Notes: generated by a model from the letters alone, not told the origin. A stretch of 64,000 nt of DNA from Pseudarthrobacter sp. NamB4 (GCF_005796185.1 NZ_VAHM01000011.1:88064-152063), one strand, 5' to 3'; shown: positions 53,249 to 62,791, counted from the stretch's first letter. Numbers and translations are program-made.

Positions 53249-54001
53249 CTAGCCGTACATGAGGGAGCCCGGCGTGGTGAGCTTTTCGCCGGTTTCCAGC
53301 CAGGTCTTCAGGCCGGAGAGGATCATGGGCCAGCCGCCGTAGAGCTGCTCGTTCGCTCCTTCGCGGAGGTCGCTGTGGGTGACGGTGAGCCGGCAGGAAT
53401 CACCCACAGGCTCGATCTCCCAGGTGACCTTCGAGGTTCCCTCAGCCTTGACGTCCTCACCCCACAGTGCGCGCATGGTCTGGACGAGCCGGCGCGGCGG
53501 ATCGACTTCCAGGTTTTCGCCCTCGCCCAGCGGGGCGCCGGCTTTGACGTTGTTCATGGTGAAGCTGCTGCCCGGGGTCCAGTCCGTGTCGATGGTGTTC
53601 CCGAACTGGTACTTGCTGCGGATGTCGCTGTCCGTGATGGCTTCCCAGAGCCGTTCCGGCGTTGTCTTGATATAGATTTCAAAGATCTTTTCCATGGGAC
53701 TTTCCAATCTGGATTTGAGGTCGCTGAGGCCAGCGGCCCATGGTTCTGCATATTTGCTCACCCACCGGTCGTGGATAAGCCGGATGGGCACCGGGTTCAG
53801 GAAGTGCAGCTTTTCCCGCCCCCGACGCCGGGTCACCACCAAACCTGCATCCTCCAGGAGCCTGAGGTGCTTCGCGATGCCGAAACGGGTCATGTCGAAG
53901 CGGGCCCCCAGCGCACCCAGCGACTGGCCGTCCTCGCGGAACAGCTCATCGAGGAGGTCCCGGCGGGTGGGGTCGGAGAGTGCCTTGAACACTTCGTCCA
54001 T
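53249..54001 (-). CDS. ArsR-type regulator fused to SRPBCC (AHSA1-like) domain
   Basis: A 250-residue fusion. Residues 1-95 are an ArsR-type winged helix (VFKALSDPTRRDLLDELF, MTRFGIAKHLRLLEDAGL, RRGREKLHFLNP). Residues about 103-245 are an SRPBCC/AHSA1 domain (FEIYIKTTPERLWEAITD, WEIEPVGDSCRLTVTHSD, GWPMILSGLKTWLETGE). In other genomes these are often two neighbouring genes. The regulator probably senses a hydrophobic ligand bound by the SRPBCC part. The ATG at 54001 directly follows a perfect inverted repeat and T-run (54010-54037); there is no ribosome site. Confidence 0.88.
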   Translation of the reverse strand: MDEVFKALSDPTRRDLLDELFREDGQSLGALGARFDMTRFGIAKHLRLLEDAGLVVTRRRGREKLHFLNPVPIRLIHDRWVSKYAEPWAAGLSDLKSRLESPMEKIFEIYIKTTPERLWEAITDSDIRSKYQFGNTIDTDWTPGSSFTMNNVKAGAPLGEGENLEVDPPRRLVQTMRALWGEDVKAEGTSKVTWEIEPVGDSCRLTVTHSDLREGANEQLYGGWPMILSGLKTWLETGEKLTTPGSLMYG

Positions 54002-54009
54002 AGAAAAAA

Positions 54010-54037
54010 TGATAGGTGACCATCCGGTCACCTATCA
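54010..54037 (-). promoter_or_regulatory. Perfect inverted repeat: terminator of mscS-like gene and candidate ArsR operator
   Basis: Arms TGATAGGTGACC and its complement (12 bp, no mismatch) flank a four-base spacer. On the minus strand the hairpin follows the mscS-like stop codon by a few bases and is followed by six Ts, ending at the ArsR-SRPBCC start codon. It therefore looks like both a terminator and an operator. Confidence 0.7.
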
Positions 54038-54042
54038 AGAGT

Positions 54043-55278
54043 TCAGTTACGCGAAGCCAGCGTCTGGTCCCGGTCCTGGAACACCTCATCCCCGGGGCCG
54101 GTGAAGGCGCGGGAGCGCTGGACTGCCTCGATCGATCCGGTGAACAGCTGTGACTCATGCGGGTCGGCAGGCTGGCGGGTGCCTGCGGCAGCGGGCGAAC
54201 CCAGCCCGCGCAGTGGCTGCTGGCGTGGGGTGGGGGTAGCGCCGTCGGGCGCTGCCTCGGTCCAGCGCTGCTGCGGAAGGGCCTGCGGATGGCCCTGCTG
54301 CAGGAAGGTGACCATGGCCTCGCGGATGAGGCAGCGGAGGTCGAACAGCGCCGCGCTGTCCGCTGCGCTCACCAGGATGCGGACCCGGACAAAGCCGCCG
54401 GTGGCGTCGGTGATCTGCAGGATGCCCACGCGCTGGTCCCACAGGTCCGTTCCGGCCAGGACGGTGCGCAGCTCGGCACGCATGTCCTCCACGGGTGCTC
54501 GCCAGTCGAGGTCGAACTCCACGGTGCCCATCACCTCGGACTGGCGGCGGGTCCAGTTTTCGAACGGCGTGGTGGTGAAGTAGGTGGAGGGCAGGATGAG
54601 GCGCCGGTCGTCCCAGATATGGACCACCACGTAGGTCAGGGTGATCTCCTCGATGCGGCCCCATTCCTTCTGGACCACCACCACGTCATCAACACGGATC
54701 GCGTCAGTGAACGCCAGCTGCATGCCCGCGAAGACGTTCACCAGTGAGGTCTGTGCGGCCAGGCCGGCCACGATGGAAATAACACCGGCGGACGCCAGCA
54801 GCCCGGCGCCGAGGGCCTGGATGGCCGGGAAGGTCAGCATCACCGAGCCGACCGCGAGCACCACCACCAGCGCCACGCCGATCCGACGGGCCAGGATCAT
54901 CTGCGTGCGCAGCCGCCGGGCCCGCCGGTTGTCCGCCACGTCCACGCTGTACCGGCCCAGCACCACAGCTTCGATAATCAGCAGGATGGCCACGGCCAGC
55001 CACGCGAGCGAACCGATGAGCGCGATCAGCAGCATATGGTCGACGGCGCTGTGCCAGCTTTCGCCCGCGGCCGTGAGTCCCAGCGCTGTCCGGACGCCGA
55101 TGAGGCACAGTGCCAGCCGCAGCGGCTGGCGGGCAACCCGGGACGGGGCCTGGAGTTCAGGGCGCCTGCGGTTGAGGCGGAGGATAATTTTGCGCAGCAG
55201 CCAGGACAGGACCAGTCCGGCGGCCACTGCCAGGGTGACGGCAATGAAGGGCATGGCGGGATTTAGTACGTCTTGCAT
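54043..55278 (-). CDS. MscS-family mechanosensitive ion channel
   Basis: A 411-residue membrane protein. Four to five hydrophobic segments precede the pore helix region ALGAGLLASAGVISIVAGLAAQ and the MscS core VFAGMQLAFTDAIRVDDVVVV, then EEITLTYVVVHIWDDRRLILP. The soluble C-terminal domain extends about 80 residues beyond MscS with a Pro/Gln-rich tail of unknown role. It protects against osmotic downshock by family inference. It ends in the hairpin described before the ArsR gene. Confidence 0.92.
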   Translation of the reverse strand: MQDVLNPAMPFIAVTLAVAAGLVLSWLLRKIILRLNRRRPELQAPSRVARQPLRLALCLIGVRTALGLTAAGESWHSAVDHMLLIALIGSLAWLAVAILLIIEAVVLGRYSVDVADNRRARRLRTQMILARRIGVALVVVLAVGSVMLTFPAIQALGAGLLASAGVISIVAGLAAQTSLVNVFAGMQLAFTDAIRVDDVVVVQKEWGRIEEITLTYVVVHIWDDRRLILPSTYFTTTPFENWTRRQSEVMGTVEFDLDWRAPVEDMRAELRTVLAGTDLWDQRVGILQITDATGGFVRVRILVSAADSAALFDLRCLIREAMVTFLQQGHPQALPQQRWTEAAPDGATPTPRQQPLRGLGSPAAAGTRQPADPHESQLFTGSIEAVQRSRAFTGPGDEVFQDRDQTLASRN

Positions 55279-55852
55279 TCTTTAACGTCTATCAATGCGC
55301 TCGCCCAAGTCCGAAACCGGGGCCGGTGGTGGCGTGTCCGTCCCTTCCAGCCCGGTTGCCCGGTGCCTCACCGGGCTGATGCCAGCGGAAAACGCGTGAG
55401 TTCGCGGATTCCGGGCTCGGGCTCCGGAACCTCGGCCGGAGCGGGCTGGTGGACGTTCGCCTCCAGCGGTTCCGAAACTTGCTGCACGGGGCCCTTGCCA
55501 GGGGAGCGTCCAGCGGGCGCGGAGGCGGCGGGCGGATGGAGGAGGGGTTCCTCTGCAGGAGGGGGTACGACGGGGCTTCGGGCTTGGGTGCCGCCGGAGG
55601 CTCTGCAGGGGGTGGGGGAGCCGGCGGCGAGATGCTGAGGGGAGCGGCAGATCGCGGCGTTCCACAACGGTTGCTCTGCCGCCGCGGCTTTCTGCAGCAT
55701 CCGCCGTGAGGGTCTTAACAGCCCGGCCTGTTGGCGGTAGGTTGATCCTGTCAGCAATCAGGCTCTGGTGTCCCTGTATGAGCAGGCGGCCGGGCCGGGA
55801 CGGCAGCCGTCAAGCAGTGCGCGGCCCTCAGTGAACATTCGAGGGTGGCGTG
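55279..55852. other. 574-bp region without a confident gene
   Basis: The region is very GC-rich, with long open frames on both strands. A minus-strand frame (55757-55368) reads Pro/Glu/Ala-rich sequence such as QPAPAEVPEPEPGI but has no ribosome site or recognisable domain. The last 40 bases hold the ftsH ribosome site. Nothing else was identified. Confidence 0.5.
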
Positions 55853-57841
55853 ATGGCACACAACTCTCCGCTTACACAGGGCAAGGGGACCAGCCCCTCG
55901 CCTGGATCCGAAGGCCGCAGGACTCCCTGGCGGATCGAGGGTATGCCCGGCAGGACTGGCGACGAGGGCCAGGGTGGCGGGCGCGGCCAACGGCTCAGGC
56001 CCTGGATCTGGCTCGCCGTGCTGTATTTGGGCTTCTTCCTGGTTTTCTCCTTCCAGGACCGGGCGGCCACCCCTGAGGCTGTGGCCTATTCCGAGTTCAA
56101 GACCCAGGTGCAGGACAACAACGTCGCCGAGGTTTTCTCCCGCGGCGACACCATCGAAGGCAAGCTGCGGCAGGAGAGGCCGCTGCCAGGGAACGATGAC
56201 AAGAACTACGTCCAGTTCGTCACGGAGCGCCCCACGTTCGCCGATGACGATCTCCTGGCCGCCCTGGAAACCAACGACGTAACCGTCCGGGCCACCCCGC
56301 TGGTGCAGGAGCGGGGCGTCCTGCTCAACCTGCTGATTTCCATCGCCCCGATTGCGCTGCTGGTGCTGTTTTACCTGTGGCTGTTCAAGCGGCAGGCGGG
56401 AATGTTCGGGATGGGCGGCCTGGGCGGGCTTGGGAACAAGAAGTTCCAGCCGGTCAATCCCGAGAACATCCGCGTTGCCTTCAAGGACGTGGCCGGCATT
56501 GACGAGGTGGAGGGCGAGATCTCGGAAGTCGTGGACTTCCTGAAGGGGCCGGAGAAATACCAGGCCATCGGTGCCCGCCCGCCAAAGGGCGTGCTGCTCA
56601 GCGGCCCGCCCGGCACCGGCAAGACGCTGCTGGCGCGGGCGACGGCGGGGGAGGCCGGGGTGCCTTTCTTCCACGTGAGTTCGTCCGAGTTTGTGGAGAT
56701 GGTGGTGGGTGTGGGGGCCAGCCGGGTGCGGGAGCTTTTCCAGGCCGCCCGGGAGGCCGCGCCGTCGATCATCTTCATCGATGAGATCGATGCGATTGGC
56801 CGCAGACGCGGCGGCTCCCTTGCCGTCGGCGGGCATGACGAGCGGGAGCAAACCCTCAACCAGATCCTGACGGAGATGGACGGTTTTTCCTCCTCCGAAG
56901 GGGTGGTTGTCCTGGCGGCCACCAACCGGCCCGATGTGCTGGACCCGGCACTCCTCCGCCCGGGCCGCTTCGACCGCTCCATCACCGTGCACGCACCGGA
57001 CCAGGCAGGGCGGTTGCAGATCCTCCAGGTCCATGCCCGCAACGTCAAGCTTGACGCAGACACGGACCTGGAAGCGCTCAGCAGGGTCACGCCGGGCATG
57101 ACCGGCGCTGAACTTGCGAACCTCGTCAACGAAGCCGCGCTCCTGGCCGTCAAGCGGGGGCACACGGCGGTGGACCAGCGGGACCTGCTCGATGCCCTGG
57201 AGAAGGTGCAGCTGGGCACGGTGCGGAACGTTGTGATGCCGGCGGAGGAGCGGCGGCGGACGGCCTACCACGAGTCCGGCCATGCGTTGCTCGGCATGCT
57301 GGAAGAAGGCGCGGACCCGGTGCGCAAAATCTCCATCATTCCCCGTGGCCGGGCACTTGGCGTCACCCTTTCCACTCCTGATACCGACCGCTACGGGTAT
57401 GACGAGAACTACCTGCGCGGGAAGATCGTCGGGGCGCTGGGCGGGATGGCGGCTGAGCGGCTGGTGTTCGGCGTGGTCACCAGCGGTGCCGAAAGCGACC
57501 TGCAGACCAGCACCCAGCTGGCCAGGATGATGGTGGGACGCTGGGGAATGTCCCCGCGGATTGGCCCGGTCCAGGTGCTGCCGGAAGAAGGCGACCCCCG
57601 AGCACTGGGTGTCTCTGAAGGCATGCTGGACATCCTGGCTGACGAGACACGCACACTGGTGGACCAGTGCTATGACCGCGCCCTGGCACTCCTGCGGGAG
57701 AACAGGTGGCGTCTGGAGTCGCTGGTGAAGGAACTGCTGGCCAAAGAGAGCCTGGATGAGCAGGAGATCTACGCCGCGGCGGGCCTGGAACGCCGGCCTG
57801 GCACTCCCGCTCCCAGCGGGGCCCGGATGCACCAGAACTGA
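55853..57841 (+). CDS. FtsH-like AAA+ zinc metalloprotease
   Basis: A 662-residue membrane protease. After a polar N-terminus, TM1 ([17 protein letters not shown]) and an outside domain ([20 protein letters not shown]), TM2 ([19 protein letters not shown]) leads to the AAA+ domain: Walker A GPPGTGKT (about 251), Walker [12 protein letters not shown], pore segment [14 protein letters not shown] and second-region RPGRFDR. The protease has the zinc motif HESGH (about 473). It is a little divergent from housekeeping FtsH and shorter at the C-terminus, so it may be a second paralogue. ATG 55853 has GAGGGTGG ahead; a GTG at 55850 is possible. Confidence 0.93.
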   Translation: MAHNSPLTQGKGTSPSPGSEGRRTPWRIEGMPGRTGDEGQGGGRGQRLRPWIWLAVLYLGFFLVFSFQDRAATPEAVAYSEFKTQVQDNNVAEVFSRGDTIEGKLRQERPLPGNDDKNYVQFVTERPTFADDDLLAALETNDVTVRATPLVQERGVLLNLLISIAPIALLVLFYLWLFKRQAGMFGMGGLGGLGNKKFQPVNPENIRVAFKDVAGIDEVEGEISEVVDFLKGPEKYQAIGARPPKGVLLSGPPGTGKTLLARATAGEAGVPFFHVSSSEFVEMVVGVGASRVRELFQAAREAAPSIIFIDEIDAIGRRRGGSLAVGGHDEREQTLNQILTEMDGFSSSEGVVVLAATNRPDVLDPALLRPGRFDRSITVHAPDQAGRLQILQVHARNVKLDADTDLEALSRVTPGMTGAELANLVNEAALLAVKRGHTAVDQRDLLDALEKVQLGTVRNVVMPAEERRRTAYHESGHALLGMLEEGADPVRKISIIPRGRALGVTLSTPDTDRYGYDENYLRGKIVGALGGMAAERLVFGVVTSGAESDLQTSTQLARMMVGRWGMSPRIGPVQVLPEEGDPRALGVSEGMLDILADETRTLVDQCYDRALALLRENRWRLESLVKELLAKESLDEQEIYAAAGLERRPGTPAPSGARMHQN

Positions 57842-57863
57842 GAGCATGAGAGGCCCAGGTTGG

Positions 57864-59120
57864 CTAGGCGGTCTCGTCCACCTTTTCTGGAATTGGGCGC
57901 GGCTCCAGCCAAACCCGTTCGCGCGGGCCCGGCGGATAGGCGTATCTCTTGCCGGCGATCGTGATCACCAGGGCAACAACCACCGGCAGTGCCGCGGCCA
58001 CGGGGACCAGCAGCGGCCCGGCCAGCACCAGCGCGGCCGAGCCGTAGAGCGCGCCCACAGTAATCCCGAGCTGGATGGTCAGCACGGTGAGTCCGTTGGC
58101 GGCCTCACTGTAGTCTCCGCCGGCGCGAAGGATGGCGGACTGGTTGTAGATGCCGATTGCGCCGAGCCCGGCACCCCACACGGTCATGAGGACCAGAGCC
58201 ACGGCAAGGTTGCCCGCCGCAAGAGGCAGGAACGCCATGGACAAGGCGATGGCCGCCGTCGTCATCAGCAGGGAGCGGCGGGGCCGGGAGTCAACGGTGA
58301 GGCCGGCGACCCAGATGCCCAGCAGGCCGGAGCCGCCCAGGACCGTCAGTGACAGGCTGATGGCGTAGTCGGGGAAACCTGCCTCGCGGATGAACGGCGC
58401 GATGTAGGTGAACAGGGCGAAGTGGGCCAGGACCAGCAGCGGCCAGGCGATGGCCACCGACTTGACCCCCGGCTGCGCGATGGCTTTCCGGAGTGAGGGG
58501 CGGACGGCGTCGGAAATGCGCTGGACACGCGGCAGAAGGAAGAACGCCAGGACCGTCAGGACCAGGCCGAACCCAGCGAGCACCATGAACGCGGCGCGCC
58601 ACCCGAGGAGCCCGCCCAGGGCAGTGCCCACCGGCGCGCCGATGGCCAGGCCCAAACTGTTGCCGCTGAACACGATAGCCAGTGCCTTGCCCACCTTGTC
58701 TGCCGGAACCACCCTGGTGACGAACGGGGCCATGGTGGTCCACAGCAGCCCGTGCGCCAGGCCGCCCACCAGCCGGGCGATCATGGCGGCGGTGAAGTCG
58801 GGCGCGAGTCCCACCATGGCGTTGCTGGCGGCGAAGGTGAGGACGAGCCCCACCAGCAGCGCATGCCGGGGTACCTTCCCCAGCAGCCTGGCCGCCGGAA
58901 CAACCGTGACTACGATGACCGCGGCGTACGCTGCGGCCAGGTACCCGGCCACCGGCTCGGACACATTCAGGCCGCTGCTGATCTGCGGCAGCAGCCCGGA
59001 TGGCAGGAGCTCGGTGGTGATGGCGGTGAAGGCGATGGTGGCCAGGACCAGCATCGCAGCGTACGGAAAACGGGCAGGCGCCGGCGCGGAAATCGCGGAA
59101 GACATGGGGGAGTGATCCAT
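57864..59120 (-). CDS. MFS transporter, DHA1 family (sugar efflux/AraJ-like)
   Basis: A 418-residue transporter with 12 membrane segments. TELLPSGLLPQISSGLNVS in TM1-2 and GNSLGLAIGAPVGTALGGLLGW (motif C area) are typical for the AraJ/YdhP-type DHA1 group, which exports sugars, chloramphenicol or other small molecules. The gene is convergent with ftsH (22 bases apart) and divergent from the dehydrogenase genes. No regulator is adjacent. Confidence 0.9.
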   Translation of the reverse strand: MDHSPMSSAISAPAPARFPYAAMLVLATIAFTAITTELLPSGLLPQISSGLNVSEPVAGYLAAAYAAVIVVTVVPAARLLGKVPRHALLVGLVLTFAASNAMVGLAPDFTAAMIARLVGGLAHGLLWTTMAPFVTRVVPADKVGKALAIVFSGNSLGLAIGAPVGTALGGLLGWRAAFMVLAGFGLVLTVLAFFLLPRVQRISDAVRPSLRKAIAQPGVKSVAIAWPLLVLAHFALFTYIAPFIREAGFPDYAISLSLTVLGGSGLLGIWVAGLTVDSRPRRSLLMTTAAIALSMAFLPLAAGNLAVALVLMTVWGAGLGAIGIYNQSAILRAGGDYSEAANGLTVLTIQLGITVGALYGSAALVLAGPLLVPVAAALPVVVALVITIAGKRYAYPPGPRERVWLEPRPIPEKVDETA

Positions 59121-59323
59121 TCACGGGGAGGGGCTGGAACCCGGCTCTGCTCGCCCGACAATTCCTCCGTTAAATTTACAGGACGCCACGTGCTGATCCT
59201 GACGTTGACCGGCCCGAGACTCGCACAGGCTTAACGGTAGCTGTTGTTTCTGCAAGGAATTACCGTGGGGATGGACAGGGCAATTGACGGGCGCACCGGC
59301 AACGGAAGCAAGGGAGCAAATAA

Positions 59324-59371
59324 GTGGACATTTTTGGACTGCCCAAGTACAAGCTCGTGGTGGCGGCGTGA
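59324..59371 (+). CDS. Putative 15-codon leader ORF coupled to the D-2-hydroxyacid dehydrogenase gene
   Basis: GTG 59324 follows AGGGAG at 59311-59316 with ideal spacing and encodes MDIFGLPKYKLVVAA, ending in a TGA that overlaps the GTG of the dehydrogenase (GTGA). The dehydrogenase itself lacks a good ribosome site, so this short frame could supply translation by re-initiation. It has no run of one amino acid, which argues against a classic attenuator. Confidence 0.4.
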   Translation: MDIFGLPKYKLVVAA

Positions 59372-60285
59372 GCGCGCCGCTGCGGGTCAGCCTGCCCACG
59401 CAGGAGCTGGTGGACGCACTCGAGCCCGGCGACAGCGTCGAATTTTTCGTGTGGGACTTTTCCGGGCCTGCTCCCGCCGAAAGGCTGGACATCGTGGTGC
59501 CGCCGTACATGCGCGGGCCGGAGGTGCTGGCGGCGCTCAAGTCTGTGGATATTGGCCTCATCCAAAGCCAGTCCATCGGGTACGACGGCGTGGCGGACGT
59601 CCTGCCGGACGGTTGCGTTTTCGCCAATGCAGCAGGCGTGCATGAGACCTCGACGGCGGAACTTGCCGTGGGGATGATGATCGCCAGCCAGCGGGGAATT
59701 CCGGACTTTGTCCGGAACCAGTCCTCTGGCGTCTGGGACAACGCCCAGCGCCCCAGCCTGGCGGACCGAAAGGTGCTGCTGGTGGGCTACGGAGGAGTGG
59801 GCAAAGCCATCGAGGCCCGGCTGCTGCCGTTCGAAACCAAGGTCACCCGGATGGCCAGCCGGTCCCGCGAGGACGCCGCCGGCACAATTTATGGCATCGA
59901 CTCGCTGTATGAGCAGCTGCCGCTGCACGAGATCGTGGTGGTCAGCGTTCCCCTGAGCGACGACACCCGGCAGCTGGTGGACGCCAAGTTCCTGGCCGCG
60001 ATGCCGGACGGGTCCCTGCTGGTGAACGTGGCCCGCGGTTTGGTTGCCGACACCGACGCTCTGCTGGCGGAGACGTCCTCTGGGCGTTTGCGCGCAGCCC
60101 TTGACGTTACCGATCCCGAGCCCCTGCCCGCAGACCACCCGCTGTGGAACACGCCCGGTGTCCTGATCACTCCACACGTGGGAGGCGCCAGCTCGGCGAT
60201 GTTTCCGCGGATGGTCCGGCTGATCCGGAAGCAGATCGGGCTGATGATGGAAGGCAAGGAGCCAGTGAACGTGGTGCTGGGCTAA
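59368..60285 (+). CDS. D-2-hydroxyacid dehydrogenase
   Basis: A 305-residue NAD-dependent dehydrogenase. The dinucleotide-binding motif is VLLVGYGGVGKAIEARL, and the catalytic Arg, Glu and His lie in NVARGLVADTDAL, DVTDPEPLPADHPLW and TPHVGGASS. It probably reduces a 2-keto acid to a D-2-hydroxyacid or the reverse; substrate is unknown. GTG 59368 is chosen because the conserved fold begins at APLRVSLP; the frame is open to TTG 59284, but the extra 28 residues are not family-like. Confidence 0.9.
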   Translation: MSAPLRVSLPTQELVDALEPGDSVEFFVWDFSGPAPAERLDIVVPPYMRGPEVLAALKSVDIGLIQSQSIGYDGVADVLPDGCVFANAAGVHETSTAELAVGMMIASQRGIPDFVRNQSSGVWDNAQRPSLADRKVLLVGYGGVGKAIEARLLPFETKVTRMASRSREDAAGTIYGIDSLYEQLPLHEIVVVSVPLSDDTRQLVDAKFLAAMPDGSLLVNVARGLVADTDALLAETSSGRLRAALDVTDPEPLPADHPLWNTPGVLITPHVGGASSAMFPRMVRLIRKQIGLMMEGKEPVNVVLG

Positions 60286-60355
60286 GAAACTGGCTGGCCG
60301 CCCCGGGCCGGCAGGGTGGTATCAGGAAGCGGGAATCAGGAAGAAAGGTAGCTGC

Positions 60356-60940
60356 ATGCGGAAGATCATCCTGCAGAACGCAGTGTCCCTGGACGGGTTC
60401 TTCGAGGGACCCGGCAGGGACATCAGCTGGCATCGGGTTGATGAGGAACTGCACCAGCACATGAACGACGAGCTTAGTGCTATGGGCGGCTTCATTGCTG
60501 GGCGGGTGACGCACGAACTGATGGCCGAGTACTGGCCGGCGGCAGACCGGAATCCTGAGAGCAGTCCCGCCGAAGCCGTGTTCGCCCGCATTTGGCGGGG
60601 AATGCCCAAGTACGTCTTTTCCCGAACCCTCACCGAGGCGCCGTGGAACACCACGGTGATTGCCGACGTCGTACCTGAACACATCGGGGAACTGAAGGCG
60701 CAAGCCGGCGGCGACCTGGTGATGAGCGGGGCGGACCTTGCCGGAACGTTCATGCGGCACGGCCTTATTGACGAGTTCCGGATCTACGTCCAGCCCGTGG
60801 TGATCGGCCAGGGGCCGCGGGTGTTCCAGTCGCCCGATTTCACCGCTGACCTGCACCTGGTGGAGAACCGGAGCTTCGGCAATGGCGTGGTCCTGCTGCG
60901 CTACGAGGCTTTGAACGTTCCGTCGGCTGCCTCCGCTTAG
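60356..60940 (+). CDS. Dihydrofolate reductase-like/RibD C-terminal domain protein
   Basis: A 194-residue protein with the RibD-C/DHFR-like fold: MRKIILQNAVSLDGFFEGPG at the N-terminus, GGFIAGRVTHELMAEYWP and GADLAGTFMRHGLIDEFRIYV followed by PVVIGQGPRVF. Members are NADPH-dependent reductases of unknown substrate. GAAAGGTAG lies ahead of the ATG. Its end overlaps the convergent MFS gene by four bases. Confidence 0.9.
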   Translation: MRKIILQNAVSLDGFFEGPGRDISWHRVDEELHQHMNDELSAMGGFIAGRVTHELMAEYWPAADRNPESSPAEAVFARIWRGMPKYVFSRTLTEAPWNTTVIADVVPEHIGELKAQAGGDLVMSGADLAGTFMRHGLIDEFRIYVQPVVIGQGPRVFQSPDFTADLHLVENRSFGNGVVLLRYEALNVPSAASA

Positions 60941-62196
60941 GCCACCGGCTCGCTACTCCTGCGCAACACGATCCGGAGGTGGTCCCGGAAGCGGAGGCTG
61001 TTCCTGCGGCTGACAATGATCACGGCGGCGGCGGCTGCCAGCAGGACAACCACTCCGCCGACGGCCAGGGACCAGCGTGCGCCGAACTCCGACCCGATCC
61101 ATCCCATCAGCGGCGCCCCCACTGCAGTTCCGCCCTGGAGGATCGCCAGGTACAGGGCCAGCACGCGGCCGCGGAACTGCGGTTCCACGGAGAGCTGGAT
61201 GCTGGTGTTGCAGCTGTTCAGGAAGGTGATGGATGCCAGCCCCACCGGGATCAGGACCAGGGCGTAAAGCCAGAACGACGGCGATACGCTGGCCAGGAGC
61301 GTGAAGGCACCAAGTCCCAGCGCGCCGCCCAGCAGGAACCGCAGCCGGGGGCCGGCACGGCGGGCGGCGAGCAGCGCTCCGGCGAGGGTGCCTACGGCCA
61401 TAATGGAGCCGAGGAGCCCGAACTCACCCGGGCCGACGCCGAACTCCGTGGTGGCCATGAGGGCGTTGGTGATGGGAAAGTTCATGCCGAATGCGCCGAG
61501 TATGCCCACCAGGACCATGATCATCACCAGGTCGGGGCGGCGGCAGACGTAGTTCACGCCCTCGGCCACCTGGTGTTTGCCGCGTCCAGCCTGGGCTGCG
61601 GGAACCAGCCTTGCCGTGCTGATGAGGAGCAGGGAGATGATGACCGCGGCGTAGCTGGCAGCGTTGAGGAGGAACACCGGGCCGGTTCCCACCCAGCCGA
61701 TCAGGACGCCGGCGATGGCCGGGCCGGTGAGCCGGGCTGTATTGAAGGACGCGGAGTTCAGGGCGACGGCGTTGGAAATGTTGTCCTGCCCCACCAGTTC
61801 GGAGACGAAGGCCTGGCGCGCAGGGGCGTCGATGGCGCTGGCGACGCCTAGGCAGAGCGCGGCAAGGTAGGCATGCCAAAGCTCAGCCGTTCCGGTGACC
61901 ACCAGGAGTCCGATGGCGAGTCCGGTGATGAGCATCGCCAGCTGGGTCCAGAGCAGGATGACGCGCTTCCGGTAGCGGTCGGCCAGCACTCCGCCGTAGG
62001 GTCCCACCAGCAGCATGGGGAGGAACTGCAGGGCTGTGGTGAAGCCGACGGCGGCGCCGTCGTGGTTGGTGAGCACCGTGAGGACAAGCCAGTCCTGGGC
62101 GATCCGCTGCATCCACGTTCCGATGTTGGACACCAGCGCACCGCCCGCCCAGATGCGGTAGTTGCGGTTTTCGAGGGCCCGGAACATAGCGCTCAT
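60937..62196 (-). CDS. MFS transporter (EntS-like), under MarR control
   Basis: A 419-residue, 12-TMS transporter. MFRALENRNYRIWAGGALVSN, GTWMQRIAQDWLVL and GGVLADRYRKRVIL are typical for the MFS_3/EntS-type group. Its ATG overlaps the marR stop by four bases, so the two are one operon. Export of a small molecule or siderophore-type compound is expected; the MarR partner suggests an inducible drug pump. Confidence 0.92.
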   Translation of the reverse strand: MSAMFRALENRNYRIWAGGALVSNIGTWMQRIAQDWLVLTVLTNHDGAAVGFTTALQFLPMLLVGPYGGVLADRYRKRVILLWTQLAMLITGLAIGLLVVTGTAELWHAYLAALCLGVASAIDAPARQAFVSELVGQDNISNAVALNSASFNTARLTGPAIAGVLIGWVGTGPVFLLNAASYAAVIISLLLISTARLVPAAQAGRGKHQVAEGVNYVCRRPDLVMIMVLVGILGAFGMNFPITNALMATTEFGVGPGEFGLLGSIMAVGTLAGALLAARRAGPRLRFLLGGALGLGAFTLLASVSPSFWLYALVLIPVGLASITFLNSCNTSIQLSVEPQFRGRVLALYLAILQGGTAVGAPLMGWIGSEFGARWSLAVGGVVVLLAAAAAVIIVSRRNSLRFRDHLRIVLRRSSEPVA

Positions 62197-62654
62197 TTGC
62201 CGCTCATTTCCTGCATGATTTGCGCCGCGCGGCTCAAGACTTCCCGGTCCTCCCCGCTGAGGCGCGCCACCCGCTGGGCGAGCCATGCGGTGCGCTGGTC
62301 CCGGGCCTCCGCAAGGACGGCGCGGCCCGCATCGGTGATGTCCACGTGGATCTGCCGCCCGTCGTCGGGATGTGCGGAACGGGTGGCAAAACCCTGCTCG
62401 ACGAGGGCGTTGACGATCCGCGTCATGGACGGCGCCTGCACGTGCTCACTGTCCGCCAGTCCGCGGAGGGTTTGCGGGCCGTTGCCGTTGAGGAGGGCCA
62501 GGACAGTGTATTGCCCCGGTGTAATGACGTCGCCTGTTGCCTCGACGCGGAGACGGCGGGAGGTGCGCATCACGGCTGTTCGCAGTTCGATGGCCAGGGT
62601 GTCCGGCTGGATGGGGTCTTTCGTTGCCAATGCGCTTGCTTGGGCCGGGGTCAT
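62193..62654 (-). CDS. MarR-family transcriptional regulator
   Basis: A 153-residue winged-helix regulator: TPGQYTVLALL, QTLRGLADSEHVQAPSMTRI as recognition region and SAHPDDGRQIHVDITDAGR as wing. AGGAGG lies ahead of the ATG. It is the first gene of a two-gene operon with the MFS exporter and has a clear tandem operator in its promoter. Confidence 0.93.
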   Translation of the reverse strand: MTPAQASALATKDPIQPDTLAIELRTAVMRTSRRLRVEATGDVITPGQYTVLALLNGNGPQTLRGLADSEHVQAPSMTRIVNALVEQGFATRSAHPDDGRQIHVDITDAGRAVLAEARDQRTAWLAQRVARLSGEDREVLSRAAQIMQEMSGK

Positions 62655-62678
62655 GTGGCGGGTGCCCCTCCTAGATAC

Positions 62679-62705
62679 TTAGCACTGCTAATTAGTCCTG
62701 CTAAT
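62679..62705. promoter_or_regulatory. Tandem operator of the MarR-MFS operon
   Basis: Two palindromes share one base: TTAGCACTGCTAA (62679-62691) and ATTAGTCCTGCTAAT (62691-62705). They lie 25-50 bases before the marR start, overlapping the likely promoter. The repeated TTAGC/GCTAA half-site is like known MarR operators. Confidence 0.75.
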
Positions 62706-62785
62706 CATTATGCTCCTCCCCGCCGCAGGGCGGCAAGCAGTGTGGGCAGCGGCGGTAGGGGCTGGTTGAGCGAACCCAGGCGGCG

Positions 62786-62791
62786 TAAGCT
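62786..62791 (+). promoter_or_regulatory. Putative -10 box for the SOUL protein gene
   Basis: TAAGCT lies ten bases before the ATG at 62802, with TTGAGC at 62766-62771 as a possible -35. No ribosome site is present, so the mRNA is probably leaderless or nearly so. Confidence 0.4.

Noticed and set aside
55368..55757. A 129-codon minus-strand frame between mscS and ftsH
   Set aside because: Low-complexity Pro/Ala/Glu sequence, no ribosome site and no family resemblance.
55751..57847. A 698-codon open frame opposite ftsH
   Set aside because: Same reason: a mirror of the strong ftsH codon pattern, without ribosome site or recognisable domain.
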